A stretch of 64,000 bases of DNA from Ectobacillus ponti (GTDB lineage: Bacteria > Bacillota > Bacilli > Bacillales > Bacillaceae_G), in the NCBI RefSeq assembly GCF_024294785.1, contig NZ_JANCLT010000006.1, positions 1 to 64,000 on the forward strand. The letters run 5' to 3'. The notes beneath the pieces were generated by a model. That model saw only the letters and a list, made by a program, of their open reading frames with translations. It was not told the DNA's origin and did not search any database. The translations under genes were made by a program, and so were the position numbers. Positions within the stretch are counted from its first letter, which is position 1, and each line of letters opens with the position of its first letter. This document shows, piece by piece, positions 33,639-42,473 of the stretch.

Positions 33639-34917
33639 CAGACTGCGGGTGTTCCGTGATGAACCGGGCTTTATGAAGCTATTTCTGCTCTTTAAGGAAA
33701 AATACCGTTCCCTCGGCAAAATGGGGGGAACGGTCAGTCTCCGTTCTTTTACCGATTCAGAGATTGAAGCAATTGCCGGGTTTTTGGCACAATCAGCAGA
33801 TATGTTGCGCCAAAAGGGAAAGGTGTCCCTTTCTGAGTTTGAGAAAGCGCTGCAGCACACCTCCTTTTCGGATTTTTCGCTTCTTCAGCTTCTGGAGGCC
33901 ACCACAGGAGAGCCCATCCTGACAAAAAGTGAGCAGGAGAGGCTGTTGCAGGAGGAAGAAGAGGCATTTCTGCAACGGCTGTACGACGCATATCCAAGCG
34001 GGGCATGGTGGTGGGACAGAATCCGGGCAAAAGGAGTAGATGTCCGTTGGATTTGGTCGCTGTATCGGGAAGATGCAGCAGCCTTGTTCGATCATCTGAC
34101 TGCTTGTTGTGAAGCATTCACAAAGCTCCCCGATGCAGGCAAGTATGAAAAGCTGCCTTTGTTTGCGCAAAGAACGACAGGCAATCCACATTTTTTTGAT
34201 AGCGGTACAACGGCTGGAAAGCTGCTTCTTCACTCCCTGTACATAGACCAACAGCATAAGGGAACGCAGCTGGCCCGTATGCCGAGAACAGCAGAAGAAA
34301 TTCATGAACTGCTGGGCTTGTACGGAATTATGAAGGATGATTTATGGAGCTTTCTTTCGTGCCGGGGATTTTTGGCAGAAAATGAACATGGTATTCATCC
34401 AGTCTGGGAAGCTGCCGTAAAAACAAATACAGTCTTGAACATCCCGATGAAGGAGCTTGTGAAGCTGGAAAGAATCAGGCCTGCACGAGGCAGCACAGTC
34501 TGGATTGTGGAAAACTCCAGCGTGTATTCTACCATTGTCGATGAAGTGCCGGATGCCCCCATTCTATGCACCCATGGCCAGTTCCGGATGGCAAGCTGGG
34601 TTATGTTGGATTTCCTTGTCCAGTCAGGATGTTCGCTGTACTACTCCGGTGATTTTGACCCGGAAGGACTTGTGATGGCGCAGCGCTTGAAGGAACGCTA
34701 TGGGGAACAGGTAGCCTTCTGGCAAATGGATGCAAAGTCTTATGAAGCGGCTTTGTCAGAGGAAGATATATCCGGGAGAATCTCCAAGCTGGAGGCAATG
34801 TATGCGGCGGAACTCCAAGAGGTAGTAAGTCTTATGAGAGAAAAGAAGGTGGCCGGTTATCAAGAGGGACTTACTGCCCGTCTCTGTGAAGATATAAAGA
34901 GAAGCTGTAGAATATAG
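33631..34917 (+). CDS. jetD: Wadjet type II nuclease JetD (TOPRIM, DUF2399/TIGR02679)
   Basis: A 428-residue protein with an N-terminal DNA-binding/arm region and a C-terminal TOPRIM fold: the Glu in WIVENSSVYS (about residue 292) and the DxD of YYSGDFDPEG (about 337) are the metal ligands. JetD nicks or cuts the plasmid trapped by JetABC. The last residues, QEGLTARLCEDIKRS, are repeated as a relic beside yhbH (22065). The ATG overlaps jetC, with GGAGGAG 11 nt upstream. Confidence 0.92.
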   Translation: MNDRLRVFRDEPGFMKLFLLFKEKYRSLGKMGGTVSLRSFTDSEIEAIAGFLAQSADMLRQKGKVSLSEFEKALQHTSFSDFSLLQLLEATTGEPILTKSEQERLLQEEEEAFLQRLYDAYPSGAWWWDRIRAKGVDVRWIWSLYREDAAALFDHLTACCEAFTKLPDAGKYEKLPLFAQRTTGNPHFFDSGTTAGKLLLHSLYIDQQHKGTQLARMPRTAEEIHELLGLYGIMKDDLWSFLSCRGFLAENEHGIHPVWEAAVKTNTVLNIPMKELVKLERIRPARGSTVWIVENSSVYSTIVDEVPDAPILCTHGQFRMASWVMLDFLVQSGCSLYYSGDFDPEGLVMAQRLKERYGEQVAFWQMDAKSYEAALSEEDISGRISKLEAMYAAELQEVVSLMREKKVAGYQEGLTARLCEDIKRSCRI

Positions 34918-34922
34918 GAAGA

Positions 34923-34955
34923 GCCCTGTATGCCGCGCATACAGGGCTTTTCTCT
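34923..34955 (+). terminator. terminator of the Wadjet operon
   Basis: GCCCTGTATG and CATACAGGGC pair around CCGCG-type loop, followed by TTTTCTCTT. Homologous to the hairpin at 22118. Confidence 0.82.
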
Positions 34956-35112
34956 TCTGTGATCGAGGGATTTACGGTATTGGCGGAAAGGTGTTTTGAA
35001 CGACAGCAAGGGAATCTGCAATGAGGAAGTTTTGTTAGGACAAAATAGATGAATCAACGGAGAAGAACAGTTGATGGGAGGCTCTGCGTACGGTGTGCGC
35101 AGGGATTTTTGT
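34952..35112 (+). repeat. direct repeat, copy 2: Uma2-tail relic plus yhbH-tail relic
   Basis: 34952-35002 encodes SVIEGFTVLAE, the end of a Uma2 protein without its body. After a deletion relative to copy 1, 35059-35104 matches the yhbH end and terminator with only two differences in 46 nt (CTGCGTACGGTGTGCGCAGG is identical). The hairpin at 35082-35112 can still terminate transcription. Confidence 0.75.
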
Positions 35113-35189
35113 TGGAACATAGTCCATTTCCTCTGTTGAATTTGCTTTTGTTTGTCCAAAATATTAGTAGAAAAAGAGGAGTGATAGAT

Positions 35190-37325
35190 ATGTCCATCAA
35201 TCGGAATGATGCCTGCCCATGCGGCAGCGGCAAAAAGTATAAGAAATGCTGTATGAAGCGGAAAAATGAACAGGAGGCGGGACAAGCCAGACAGGATCAT
35301 TTTTTTCGAATCAAGCATGAGCTTACCCTCCGGACGTGGGAGTTTATCTCAGGGCAATTGTCCTATCAGGACATGCTGCAGCTGCAAAAAGAGTATAAGA
35401 GAAGAAGCGGCAGAGATTCATTTGGCGAGGAGGGCATGTTTCAATTCTGGCTCACATTTTTGCACCGTTTCTCTAATGGCTTACGCGGTGTGGAGTGGTT
35501 CTCCGACAAGCAAGGTCATCGGCTGAGTCAGGAGCTTCAATCTATGCTGCAAATCTGGAAGGGGCTTATACCGCGCTTTATACAAATGATCGATTATGAT
35601 GAACAGGGTGTCATTGTGGAGGATGCTGTGACAAAGGAGCGACTGTGGATGCCATATGCGCCAACAATGCCAGACCCGATTCCTTGGGGCGGAGCTCTCT
35701 GTTTGTTGGAGGAGATGGGCAGCGGCTATTATATCCATGGAATGGCCTTGATTGTCGGGCCGCAAGAGCTGGAGAAAGGAACTGTACGTTTACAGGAAGT
35801 ATTGGAAGAAACAAAGCAGCCTTACGAACAGGTTATATTTACATATTACTTGGAGCTGCTGCGGGTAATGAGAAAGCCTGTCCATGGCGCGGAAAATCGC
35901 AGGATGATGGATTTAGAGGAGAAGACATTATATTACGAGGTTCCTCAGACTGACCAGGTATTCCAAGAGCTTATGAAGGATTCCGCATTCTCATTTGACC
36001 ACCTATCACAGAAGGAAGCGGAAATCAGCTTTGTCGGTGATTGGACCTGCTATACGGATAATGCGCTGCCGGCTGTGCTATATATGGCACCTGTGTACGG
36101 CACCATTCATGTGATGTCCGGAGTGATGAAGTTTACGTCTGCAAATGCAGTTCATATCCAATCCTTCATACAGAAGGCAGAATCGTTGCACGCCACTCTT
36201 CATTTTTCACATGAGGAGACCCGTACACATCGCGTTCCGGAGGGTGTTATTCAGCAAACATACAGCATCCGGTCTGAGGAGGCACTTTCATCGGAAACGG
36301 CTCTCATTGCACAGGAAACGGCATCCCTGTATGACAAGAGTCTTCGACTGCCGGCTATGCAAAATCTTTCGCTGGAGGAGGCTGTGGTTCAGGGCTATCG
36401 CGAGCAGGTGGAGACATGGCTGCGCCAAAGAGAATTTAGTAGCTATCGGCTGCGTGATGCTGTCTCTGCGGTTACCGCCGACTATAATACGGTTCGAAAA
36501 CAGCTGGGGCTGCCTCTTTCTCCATTTGTTACTTTGCGGGAGAAGAGGGAGACAAAGCTGGATCCGGCAGTCAATCCCTTTGTACAGGCACCTCTTATAG
36601 AAGAGGAGGATTTCATGTTCTATGAGGGTTTGCAGCTCACAGCAGAGGCCATGCAATCCTTTTTCGTGAATGATGTAATTGAGTTTTTTAAACAAAAGAT
36701 ATCCGGTAAATCAGAGGGAACCTATTATAAATATCGAACCGGGCTTACCATTCTGGCGGACTATCTCACAACCTTGCAGGCATCTTCCTGGGAGGAGGTA
36801 ACGGTGTATCATTGGGAGAGGTTTTTGTCTGTCTATTATTTTGAAACGAGAGACGATGTGAGTCTGAACCAGCTCAAAGCCGTATTGGCTGTCCTAAGGG
36901 CGCTGGTGAAATGGCTGGATCGGCAATGTGGGACTAAGACTGCCCCGGCAGTGATAACGCTTATACAAGAAACAGAGCCCAAGTTGCGGCGGGCAATTGC
37001 CCTTTGGGATTATTACACACCAGCTGACCAAAGGAGGTATATGCCGTCCCTCCTGCAAACGGGCTTAGCGATGCTGCCCCATATTGGGGAACGGCATGAA
37101 GGAGTAATAGAAGGCTTATTTCGGGTTGATAAGCTTACAGGAACAGGTATGATAGTAGAGCATACTCAGCAGCATCAAGTATATGAGGTGGCCATTCCGA
37201 TACCAGCAAGAAAGCTTTTGGAAAAGAACATGTGCTTTTCAGCGTTTATTTTAAAACCAGCTGATAAGATGCAATGGAAAATTGCAGCAATGGAACGTGT
37301 GTTTCCAGCAAGCCATGTCGTGTAA
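35190..37325 (+). CDS. large SEC-C motif protein with recombinase-like helical domain
   Basis: A 711-residue cytoplasmic protein. The N-terminus is a SEC-C zinc motif (CPCGSGKKYKKCC, residues 9-21). The middle (about 100-470) is not recognised. A segment near 500-590 (IEFFKQKISGKSEGTYYKYRTGL..., DYLTTL, WERFLSVYYF, LKAVLAVLRALVKWL) resembles the SAM-like core-binding domain of tyrosine recombinases, but no catalytic R-H-R-Y domain follows. The start at 35190 has AGAGGAGTG 7 nt upstream. It lies directly after the second yhbH-tail relic, next to Wadjet; a defence link is possible but unproven. Confidence 0.65.
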   Translation: MSINRNDACPCGSGKKYKKCCMKRKNEQEAGQARQDHFFRIKHELTLRTWEFISGQLSYQDMLQLQKEYKRRSGRDSFGEEGMFQFWLTFLHRFSNGLRGVEWFSDKQGHRLSQELQSMLQIWKGLIPRFIQMIDYDEQGVIVEDAVTKERLWMPYAPTMPDPIPWGGALCLLEEMGSGYYIHGMALIVGPQELEKGTVRLQEVLEETKQPYEQVIFTYYLELLRVMRKPVHGAENRRMMDLEEKTLYYEVPQTDQVFQELMKDSAFSFDHLSQKEAEISFVGDWTCYTDNALPAVLYMAPVYGTIHVMSGVMKFTSANAVHIQSFIQKAESLHATLHFSHEETRTHRVPEGVIQQTYSIRSEEALSSETALIAQETASLYDKSLRLPAMQNLSLEEAVVQGYREQVETWLRQREFSSYRLRDAVSAVTADYNTVRKQLGLPLSPFVTLREKRETKLDPAVNPFVQAPLIEEEDFMFYEGLQLTAEAMQSFFVNDVIEFFKQKISGKSEGTYYKYRTGLTILADYLTTLQASSWEEVTVYHWERFLSVYYFETRDDVSLNQLKAVLAVLRALVKWLDRQCGTKTAPAVITLIQETEPKLRRAIALWDYYTPADQRRYMPSLLQTGLAMLPHIGERHEGVIEGLFRVDKLTGTGMIVEHTQQHQVYEVAIPIPARKLLEKNMCFSAFILKPADKMQWKIAAMERVFPASHVV

Positions 37326-37528
37326 GAGCGGATTGTTTTGGACATTGGAACAGCTGACGGGACTTTGCATAAGCAGGACTTTTTTAATTGTGGGCTTGTT
37401 ATCAGCGCAGGCAGCCCTGATCAAAATTATGATGAGCTATTGATAGTATGTGTTACGTATATCACTAGTTTTCGGAGGGGATTTTGGTAGGATGGAAGGG
37501 TAAATATGAAGGAATGGGGTTGTTCAGA

Positions 37529-38512
37529 ATGAAGGTTCCTCAGTTGAAAATCGGGCATATGATGCCAAAGGTTCCCATTATGCAAGGCGGGATGGGAGTT
37601 GGAATTTCTCTTAGCGGGCTGGCTTCTGCAGTTGCGAATGCAGGGGGAATTGGAATCATCTCGGGGACTGGCATCTCTATAGATGAATTGCGGTTACATA
37701 TTCGAAAGGCAAGAGAGTCTATGCAAGGAGAAGGCTATATCGGCGTAAATGTGTTGTTTGCCATGAATGATTTTGCCCAGAAGATGAAAGCAGCCATTGA
37801 GGAAAAGGTGGACTTCATCATCTCAGGAGCAGGAATCTCCAGAGATATGTATGCATGGAGGAAAGCAGCCTCTATTCCTGTTATCTCCATCGTCTCTTCT
37901 GCAAAATTGGCCAGATTGTCCGAGCGGCTTGGGGCAGCGGCTGTTGTGGTGGAAGGTCATGAAGCGGGCGGCCATCTCGGTACCGACCGTCCATTGTTTG
38001 ATATTTTACCGGAAGTAGTTGAAGCCGTGGGTATTCCTGTTCTTGCTGCTGGTGGAATTATGAATGGCAAGGATCTGGCCCGTGCAATTGAAATGGGGGC
38101 AGCTGGTGTGCAAATGGGAACAAGATTTGTCGCAAGCGAAGAATGCGATGCCCCATTATCGTTCAAGGAGAAGTACGTTCAGGCAAAAGAAGAAGATACA
38201 ATGCTCGTCAAAACTACAGTAGGGTTGCAGGGCCGTGCCATTAAAAATGCCTTCAGTGAACTCATCGCCGACCAAGAAAGAAAGGTCAAAATTAGGAAAT
38301 GCCAGGATTGTTTGAAGAATTGCTCGTACCGCTTCTGTACATTGGATTCTTTAGTCACCTCGATGAATGGGGATTGTGAAAATGGTCTCGTCTTCGCCGG
38401 CGCCCGTGTTCATGAAATAAAGGAAATTCTCCCGGTAAAAACCATTATGAACTCCATCATGGATGAGTTTCGTGAAGTATGGGAGCAGTCCCCCGGCGCG
38501 CTAACGTGTTAA
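37529..38512 (+). CDS. nitronate monooxygenase-like flavoprotein
   Basis: A 327-residue FMN-dependent TIM-barrel protein of the NMO (2-nitropropane dioxygenase) family: VPIMQGGMGVGISLSGLASAVANAGGIG at the N-terminus, VVVEGHEAGGHLG, and GIPVLAAGGIMNGKDLARAIEMGAAGVQMGTRFVASEECD. A Cys-rich C-terminal segment (CQDCLKNC, CTLD) resembles the variant seen in anaerobe NMO-like proteins. Exact substrate unknown; FabK-like enoyl reductase is an alternative. Start uncertain: a TTG at 37484 after GGAGGGG is also possible; the chosen ATG matches the usual family start. Confidence 0.8.
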   Translation: MKVPQLKIGHMMPKVPIMQGGMGVGISLSGLASAVANAGGIGIISGTGISIDELRLHIRKARESMQGEGYIGVNVLFAMNDFAQKMKAAIEEKVDFIISGAGISRDMYAWRKAASIPVISIVSSAKLARLSERLGAAAVVVEGHEAGGHLGTDRPLFDILPEVVEAVGIPVLAAGGIMNGKDLARAIEMGAAGVQMGTRFVASEECDAPLSFKEKYVQAKEEDTMLVKTTVGLQGRAIKNAFSELIADQERKVKIRKCQDCLKNCSYRFCTLDSLVTSMNGDCENGLVFAGARVHEIKEILPVKTIMNSIMDEFREVWEQSPGALTC

Positions 38513-38566
38513 TTGAATGGGGAATTCCGTAGATATCAAGTTAGCGAGAGAAAAAATAACTGGAGC

Positions 38567-38607
38567 AGGAGCTCTATGCCAGTCTGGCGTAGAGCTCCTT
38601 TTTATTT
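38567..38607 (+). terminator. terminator after the NMO-like gene
   Basis: A perfect-looking 14-bp stem (AGGAGCTCTATGCC with its complement, one G:U) around AGTCT, then TTTTTATTT. Confidence 0.88.
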
Positions 38608-38699
38608 GTTCAAGCTGGTACACAGGAGAGTGTTTGAGAAATTCACAAATATGCCTGTCTTGCTTTTACGTCTCCGGGCCAAAACAAACAAAATCTGAG

Positions 38700-38727
38700 T
38701 TGACAAAATTTACAACAGTGCTATACT
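38700..38727 (+). promoter_or_regulatory. sigma-A promoter of the transketolase operon
   Basis: TTGACA, 16 nt, TATACT. It lies about 95 nt before the first transketolase gene and immediately before the operator at 38733. Confidence 0.8.
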
Positions 38728-38732
38728 GAACT

Positions 38733-38762
38733 CATAAGGTAACTTAGTAGACAAGTAGACAA
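38733..38762 (+). promoter_or_regulatory. operator shared with the MFS gene, site 1
   Basis: A block whose first 26 nt are identical to 42474-42499 begins 6 nt after the -10 box, so it covers the transcription start. It contains ACTT-N7-AAGT and tandem AGTAGACA units, reminiscent of the B. subtilis GntR site ATACTTGTATACAAGTAT. The likely ligand-responsive repressor is the GntR-family protein at 41514. Confidence 0.75.
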
Positions 38763-38822
38763 CGAGATGATGCGTGATTCTCAGGCAAGAGCAGCAAGTC
38801 ATAATTCAGTGAGGTGAATGGC

Positions 38823-39656
38823 ATGAACGCCGTCAGTATTGAAAACCTGAAGCAAAAAGCAATTGAGCTTAGAAAAGCAGCCATTACGATGATCTATGAA
38901 GCGCAGTCCGGGCATCCAGGCGGATCTTTATCTGCAGCTGATGTAGTATCGGCTCTTTATTTCAACGAAATGAATATTGATCCAGAGTATCCGCAGTGGG
39001 AGGACCGCGACCGTTTTGTTTTATCAAAAGGGCATGTATGTCCAATCCAGTATGCCGCATTGGCTCTGCGCGGCTATGTACCGTACGATACCATTTATAC
39101 ACTGAGACAATACGGTTCGCCGTTCCAAGGGCATCCCGATATGAAAAGATGCCCTGGAATTGATATTTCCACTGGTTCTCTCGGTCAGGGACTTTCCTGT
39201 GCAGTGGGCATGGCGCTGGGGGGCAAGCGGGATGAGAAAGAGTACCGTGTCTTCGCAATGGTTGGAGACGGCGAATGCCAAGAGGGCCAAATTTGGGAAG
39301 CTGCGCAAAGCGCAGTGAAGTACCAGTTGGACAATCTCATTGTGTTTGTGGACGACAATGGTCTGCAAATTGACGGCACGACAGAAGAAGTTATGCCAAA
39401 CCTTGATTTGGAAAAGAAGTTTGCCGCCTTTGGTTTCGATACAAAGCGAATTGACGGCCATTCTATGGAAGAAATTGTGGAAGCCCTGGACTACGCCCGT
39501 GAAGCAAGAAACGGAAAGCCAAAATGCATTGTGTGCAATACGGTGAAGGGCAAGGGAGTTTCTTTCATGGAGGATGTAGTGAACTGGCATGGCGTGGCGC
39601 CTAACCAACAAGAGTATCTTCAAGCATTGGAAGAGATTTCTGGGGGGCTGCGATAA
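38823..39656 (+). CDS. transketolase, N-terminal (ThDP-pyrophosphate binding) subunit
   Basis: A 277-residue half-transketolase with the ThDP/Mg motif GDGECQEGQIWEAA...DDN (about residues 146-178) and the N-terminal block AQSGHPGGSLSAADVV. It needs the partner encoded next, whose ATG overlaps this stop by one base (TAATG). Split transketolases occur in archaea and Firmicutes and in special catabolic routes (apiose, sulfoquinovose, pentoses). GAGGTG lies 5 nt before the ATG. It heads an operon with an inducible-looking promoter-operator, so it is a catabolic rather than housekeeping copy. Confidence 0.9.
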   Translation: MNAVSIENLKQKAIELRKAAITMIYEAQSGHPGGSLSAADVVSALYFNEMNIDPEYPQWEDRDRFVLSKGHVCPIQYAALALRGYVPYDTIYTLRQYGSPFQGHPDMKRCPGIDISTGSLGQGLSCAVGMALGGKRDEKEYRVFAMVGDGECQEGQIWEAAQSAVKYQLDNLIVFVDDNGLQIDGTTEEVMPNLDLEKKFAAFGFDTKRIDGHSMEEIVEALDYAREARNGKPKCIVCNTVKGKGVSFMEDVVNWHGVAPNQQEYLQALEEISGGLR

Positions 39657-40603
39657 TGAGTACAGCAGGAAGCGTTTTAACGAAAAAAGCAACACGGGAA
39701 GCTTTTGGCGATGAAATTGTTGAGCTTGGCAGAGAGAACAAAAACATCTATGTAGTGGATATTGATATCGGCAAATCATGCAAAACAACAGCATTTTCCC
39801 AACAGTTTCCGAATCAGCATGTGAACGTGGGGATTGCTGAGCAAAATGCAGCCGGCCTGGCAGCAGGCTTGGCGACAACAGGCAAAATTCCTTTTGTAAG
39901 CACTTACGCTGTATTTGGTTCTCTGCGGATGGCAGAGCAAATCAGACAGGAAGTCTGTTATCCGAATTTGAATGTGAAAATTGCCTGCTCGCACGGGGGA
40001 TTGACTCCGGCCAATGATGGGGCGAGCCATCAGAGCATTGAAGATATGGGTGTACTCAGAACCATTCCGAACATGACAGTCATTATGGGAGCGGACTATT
40101 ACTCTACCAGAAAGCTGGTAAAGCAGGCGGCAGAAATGTACGGCCCGGTATACCTGCGCTTTACGAGAGATACCGTTCCAATGATTTATGATGAACATGA
40201 GGAGTTTATCATCGGTAAAGCGAAAAAGGTGAAAGAGGGCACAGATATTGCCATCATTGCAAATGGGGATACTGTGTATCTGGCACTGGAAGCAGCCAAA
40301 CAGCTGGAGGCAGCAGGAGTTTCTGTGAAGCTGCTGGATATGCATACTATTAAACCTTTAGACCGGGAAGCTGTAGTGGAATGCCTGCATGTTGGGAAGA
40401 TCATCACGGTTGAAGACCACAATATTCTGAACGGCCTCGGCAGCGCTGTATGTGAAGTAGTGGCGGAGGAAGGAAAAGGCGTTGTGAGAAGAATTGGTGT
40501 ACAGGATCAATTCGGCCAGTCGGCACCGTACGAAAAGCTATTGGAGCTGAATGGCATCACTATTGAAAATATCGTAGCAACCGCAAAGGATCTATTAAAA
40601 TAA
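39656..40603 (+). CDS. transketolase, C-terminal (pyrimidine-binding) subunit
   Basis: A 315-residue partner of the preceding subunit. The catalytic Glu is in VNVGIAEQNAAGLAAGLA (about residue 62), followed by the PYR-domain blocks ASHQSIEDMGVLRTIPNM and the C-terminal domain VEDHNILNGLGSAVCEVV. Together the two form a complete ThDP enzyme moving a two-carbon ketol unit between sugars. Donor and acceptor are not deducible; the neighbouring isomerase, dehydrogenase and kinase suggest a modified sugar. Confidence 0.9.
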   Translation: MSTAGSVLTKKATREAFGDEIVELGRENKNIYVVDIDIGKSCKTTAFSQQFPNQHVNVGIAEQNAAGLAAGLATTGKIPFVSTYAVFGSLRMAEQIRQEVCYPNLNVKIACSHGGLTPANDGASHQSIEDMGVLRTIPNMTVIMGADYYSTRKLVKQAAEMYGPVYLRFTRDTVPMIYDEHEEFIIGKAKKVKEGTDIAIIANGDTVYLALEAAKQLEAAGVSVKLLDMHTIKPLDREAVVECLHVGKIITVEDHNILNGLGSAVCEVVAEEGKGVVRRIGVQDQFGQSAPYEKLLELNGITIENIVATAKDLLK

Positions 40604-40627
40604 TAGAAGCAGGGGAGACGACATCGC

Positions 40628-41386
40628 ATGTTTAGATTAGACGGCAGAGTAGCCATTGTCACTGGCAGCGGCTCTATAAGAGGAATTGGACGCACCATTG
40701 CACTGACACTGGCAGAGCAGGGCGCAAAGGTTGTTGTTGCTGACTTGAATATAGAGGGCATTCAGGATACAGTGAATGCAATTCAGGAAGCTGGCGGCGA
40801 AGCTTTGGGTGTAGAGTTGAATGTTACAAGCAAAGAGTCCAATGAGGCAATGGTTGAGAAGGTCCTGCAGGCATATGGAAGAATTGATATTCTTGTCAAC
40901 AACGCCGGCATCTCACAGAAAGTAACAGTTGCCGACATGTCATTGGAGGATATTACAAGGGTGTTCAATGTGAACATGTTTGGACTGTTCCTGTGCACGC
41001 AGGCTGTTTTGCAGCCAATGAAGGAGCAAAAGTACGGCAGAATCATCAATCTCTCCTCTGTTTCAGCCAAGCGTGGCGGAGGCGTGTTTGGGGGACCTCA
41101 TTACTCTGCCTCCAAAGCAGCTGTACTAGGCTTTGCCAAAAACCTTGCCCGTGAGGTTGCCCTTGATGGCATCACGGTAAACAGTGTTGCGCCAGGTCTT
41201 GTCAATACAGATATCTGGAAGTCGCTTCCTGAGGAGCAGGCACAAAGTGTCATTGCGGGAATTCCTATGGGGCGTCCTGGGGAAACAAAGGAAATTACGG
41301 CGGCCATTGCCTTCTTGGCTTCCGAAGAAGCATCCTACATCACAGGGGAAGAAATCGATATTAACGGTGGTTCCCATATGGACTAA
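40628..41386 (+). CDS. SDR-family NAD(P)-dependent dehydrogenase
   Basis: A 252-residue classical short-chain dehydrogenase. The nucleotide loop reads TGSGSIRGIG (about residues 13-22), D in VVADLN favours NAD, and NNAG, a catalytic Ser in INLSS, Y-x-x-x-K in YSASK and PGLVNTDIW follow. The C-terminal SYITGEEIDINGGSHMD is typical of sugar/polyol dehydrogenases and FabG-like enzymes. It is the third gene of the transketolase operon, 24 nt after it, with AGGGGAGA upstream. Expected to oxidise or reduce a sugar or polyol intermediate. Confidence 0.88.
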   Translation: MFRLDGRVAIVTGSGSIRGIGRTIALTLAEQGAKVVVADLNIEGIQDTVNAIQEAGGEALGVELNVTSKESNEAMVEKVLQAYGRIDILVNNAGISQKVTVADMSLEDITRVFNVNMFGLFLCTQAVLQPMKEQKYGRIINLSSVSAKRGGGVFGGPHYSASKAAVLGFAKNLAREVALDGITVNSVAPGLVNTDIWKSLPEEQAQSVIAGIPMGRPGETKEITAAIAFLASEEASYITGEEIDINGGSHMD

Positions 41387-41393
41387 TGTCCCC

Positions 41394-41422
41394 CACAGGC
41401 ATACTATTCCAGTATGCCTGTG
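41394..41422. terminator. hairpin after the SDR gene
   Basis: CACAGGCATACT and AGTATGCCTGTG pair perfectly around ATTCC. No T run follows, so termination would be weak or factor-dependent. Confidence 0.5.
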
Positions 41423-41450
41423 TCTGCTGTATGGCGGACCTGCAATCATA

Positions 41451-41479
41451 TTGCCCTTACTGGTAATTTTCTTTATAAT
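41451..41479 (+). promoter_or_regulatory. promoter of the GntR-family gene
   Basis: TTGCCC, 17 nt, TATAAT, 35 nt before the start codon. It lacks the shared operator, so the regulator seems not to act on its own gene through that site. Confidence 0.6.
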
Positions 41480-41513
41480 TACATCAGATATAGCGAACAC
41501 AATATAGAGAGAA

Positions 41514-42224
41514 GTGGTTATTATTAGTTTCAATCCGGTTTCCAGCAAAAAGTTGTATATGCAAATTTATAATCAGATTCTTTCAGAAATCCAGTCAGGC
41601 ACCTTTCAAATTGGCGACAAGCTTCCGGCTGAGCGGGAGCTGTGCGAACAGTTTGGCGTAAGCCGGGCGCCAATTCGGCAGGCGTTGAGCGCGCTGGAGC
41701 TGAACGGTATTATTTACTCCCGCCAAGGCGAAGGAATATACGTAAAAAGCAATCGAGTAGCAGTAAATGATCCCCAAGCATCCATTTTCTCCCACTCTGT
41801 GTCTCCAGAAGAGATTGTAGAAGCCAGAATGAATATTGAGCCCTTAATCGTGAGGTTTGCGGCACAGAGAGCTACTGACGAGGATATAGAGGAGCTCCGC
41901 GCAACCATTAAGCAGATGGAAGAAGAAACAAGTGCCGGCGTCTATGTGCCGGAAACGGACGAAAGGCTGCACTATGGCATAGCCAAGGCTTCTCATAATG
42001 AACTGTTTGTAAGCATCATGGCGGCAATCGCCAACGCGATGAAGCAGCAGGAAATGTGGAAGTTTATCCGGGATCGGACGGTTACAAGACCGGACTATCG
42101 GGAAGTTAATTTCCGGGAGCATCAATTGCTGATTGCAGCTATTGAAAGGCACAATGAGAAGGAAGCTGTCGATATTATGACCAAACACATGCAGAATCTG
42201 TATGACCGGTACTGGAAGGATTAA
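41514..42224 (+). CDS. GntR-family (FadR subgroup) transcriptional regulator
   Basis: A 236-residue protein: winged helix at the N-terminus (LYMQIYNQILSEIQSGTFQIGDKLPAERELCEQFGVSRAPIRQAL) and an FCD helical ligand-binding domain (VEARMNIEPLIVRFAA, DERLHYGIAKASHN, FREHQLLIAAIERHNEKEAVDIMTKHM) whose D-H-H set normally binds a metal and a sugar acid or related carboxylate. The only start is a GTG behind AGAGAGAA. It lies between the transketolase operon and the MFS gene and is the likely reader of the operators at 38733 and 42474. Confidence 0.9.
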   Translation: MVIISFNPVSSKKLYMQIYNQILSEIQSGTFQIGDKLPAERELCEQFGVSRAPIRQALSALELNGIIYSRQGEGIYVKSNRVAVNDPQASIFSHSVSPEEIVEARMNIEPLIVRFAAQRATDEDIEELRATIKQMEEETSAGVYVPETDERLHYGIAKASHNELFVSIMAAIANAMKQQEMWKFIRDRTVTRPDYREVNFREHQLLIAAIERHNEKEAVDIMTKHMQNLYDRYWKD

Positions 42225-42295
42225 ATGAGAACAAGCAGCTTTGATATCTCAAGATAGATGAAATAGTATACTGAATATTGCTTTATTCATTGTAT

Positions 42296-42328
42296 TTCCC
42301 CGTCTAAAGAGAGAGGGGAATTTTTTTT
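42296..42328 (+). terminator. terminator after the GntR gene
   Basis: TTCCCC and GGGGAA separated by 13 nt, then eight T. Confidence 0.78.
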
Positions 42329-42439
42329 ATTTTCAAGAAGGGAGCTTCTTAAGATAGAAAGGCTGAAGCTCTTTTGTGAACCCCTGTTATATACGCTTAA
42401 CCCAGTATAAATATTTAGAATTATTAAAACGAACTGCAT

Positions 42440-42468
42440 TGACAAGCAATATTAACAAATATATACTG
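42440..42468 (+). promoter_or_regulatory. sigma-A promoter of the MFS-pfk-rpiB unit
   Basis: TTGACA, 17 nt, TATACT; the same boxes and the same spacing to the operator as at 38700. Confidence 0.82.
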
Positions 42469-42473
42469 AATAC

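Noticed and set aside
35190-37325. SEC-C protein as an island integrase
   Set aside because: Only a core-binding-like helical segment is present; the catalytic R, H, R and Y motifs of tyrosine recombinases are not.
38513-38699. Two overlapping small open frames after the NMO-like gene
   Set aside because: They cross a strong terminator hairpin and have no ribosome sites or coding character.
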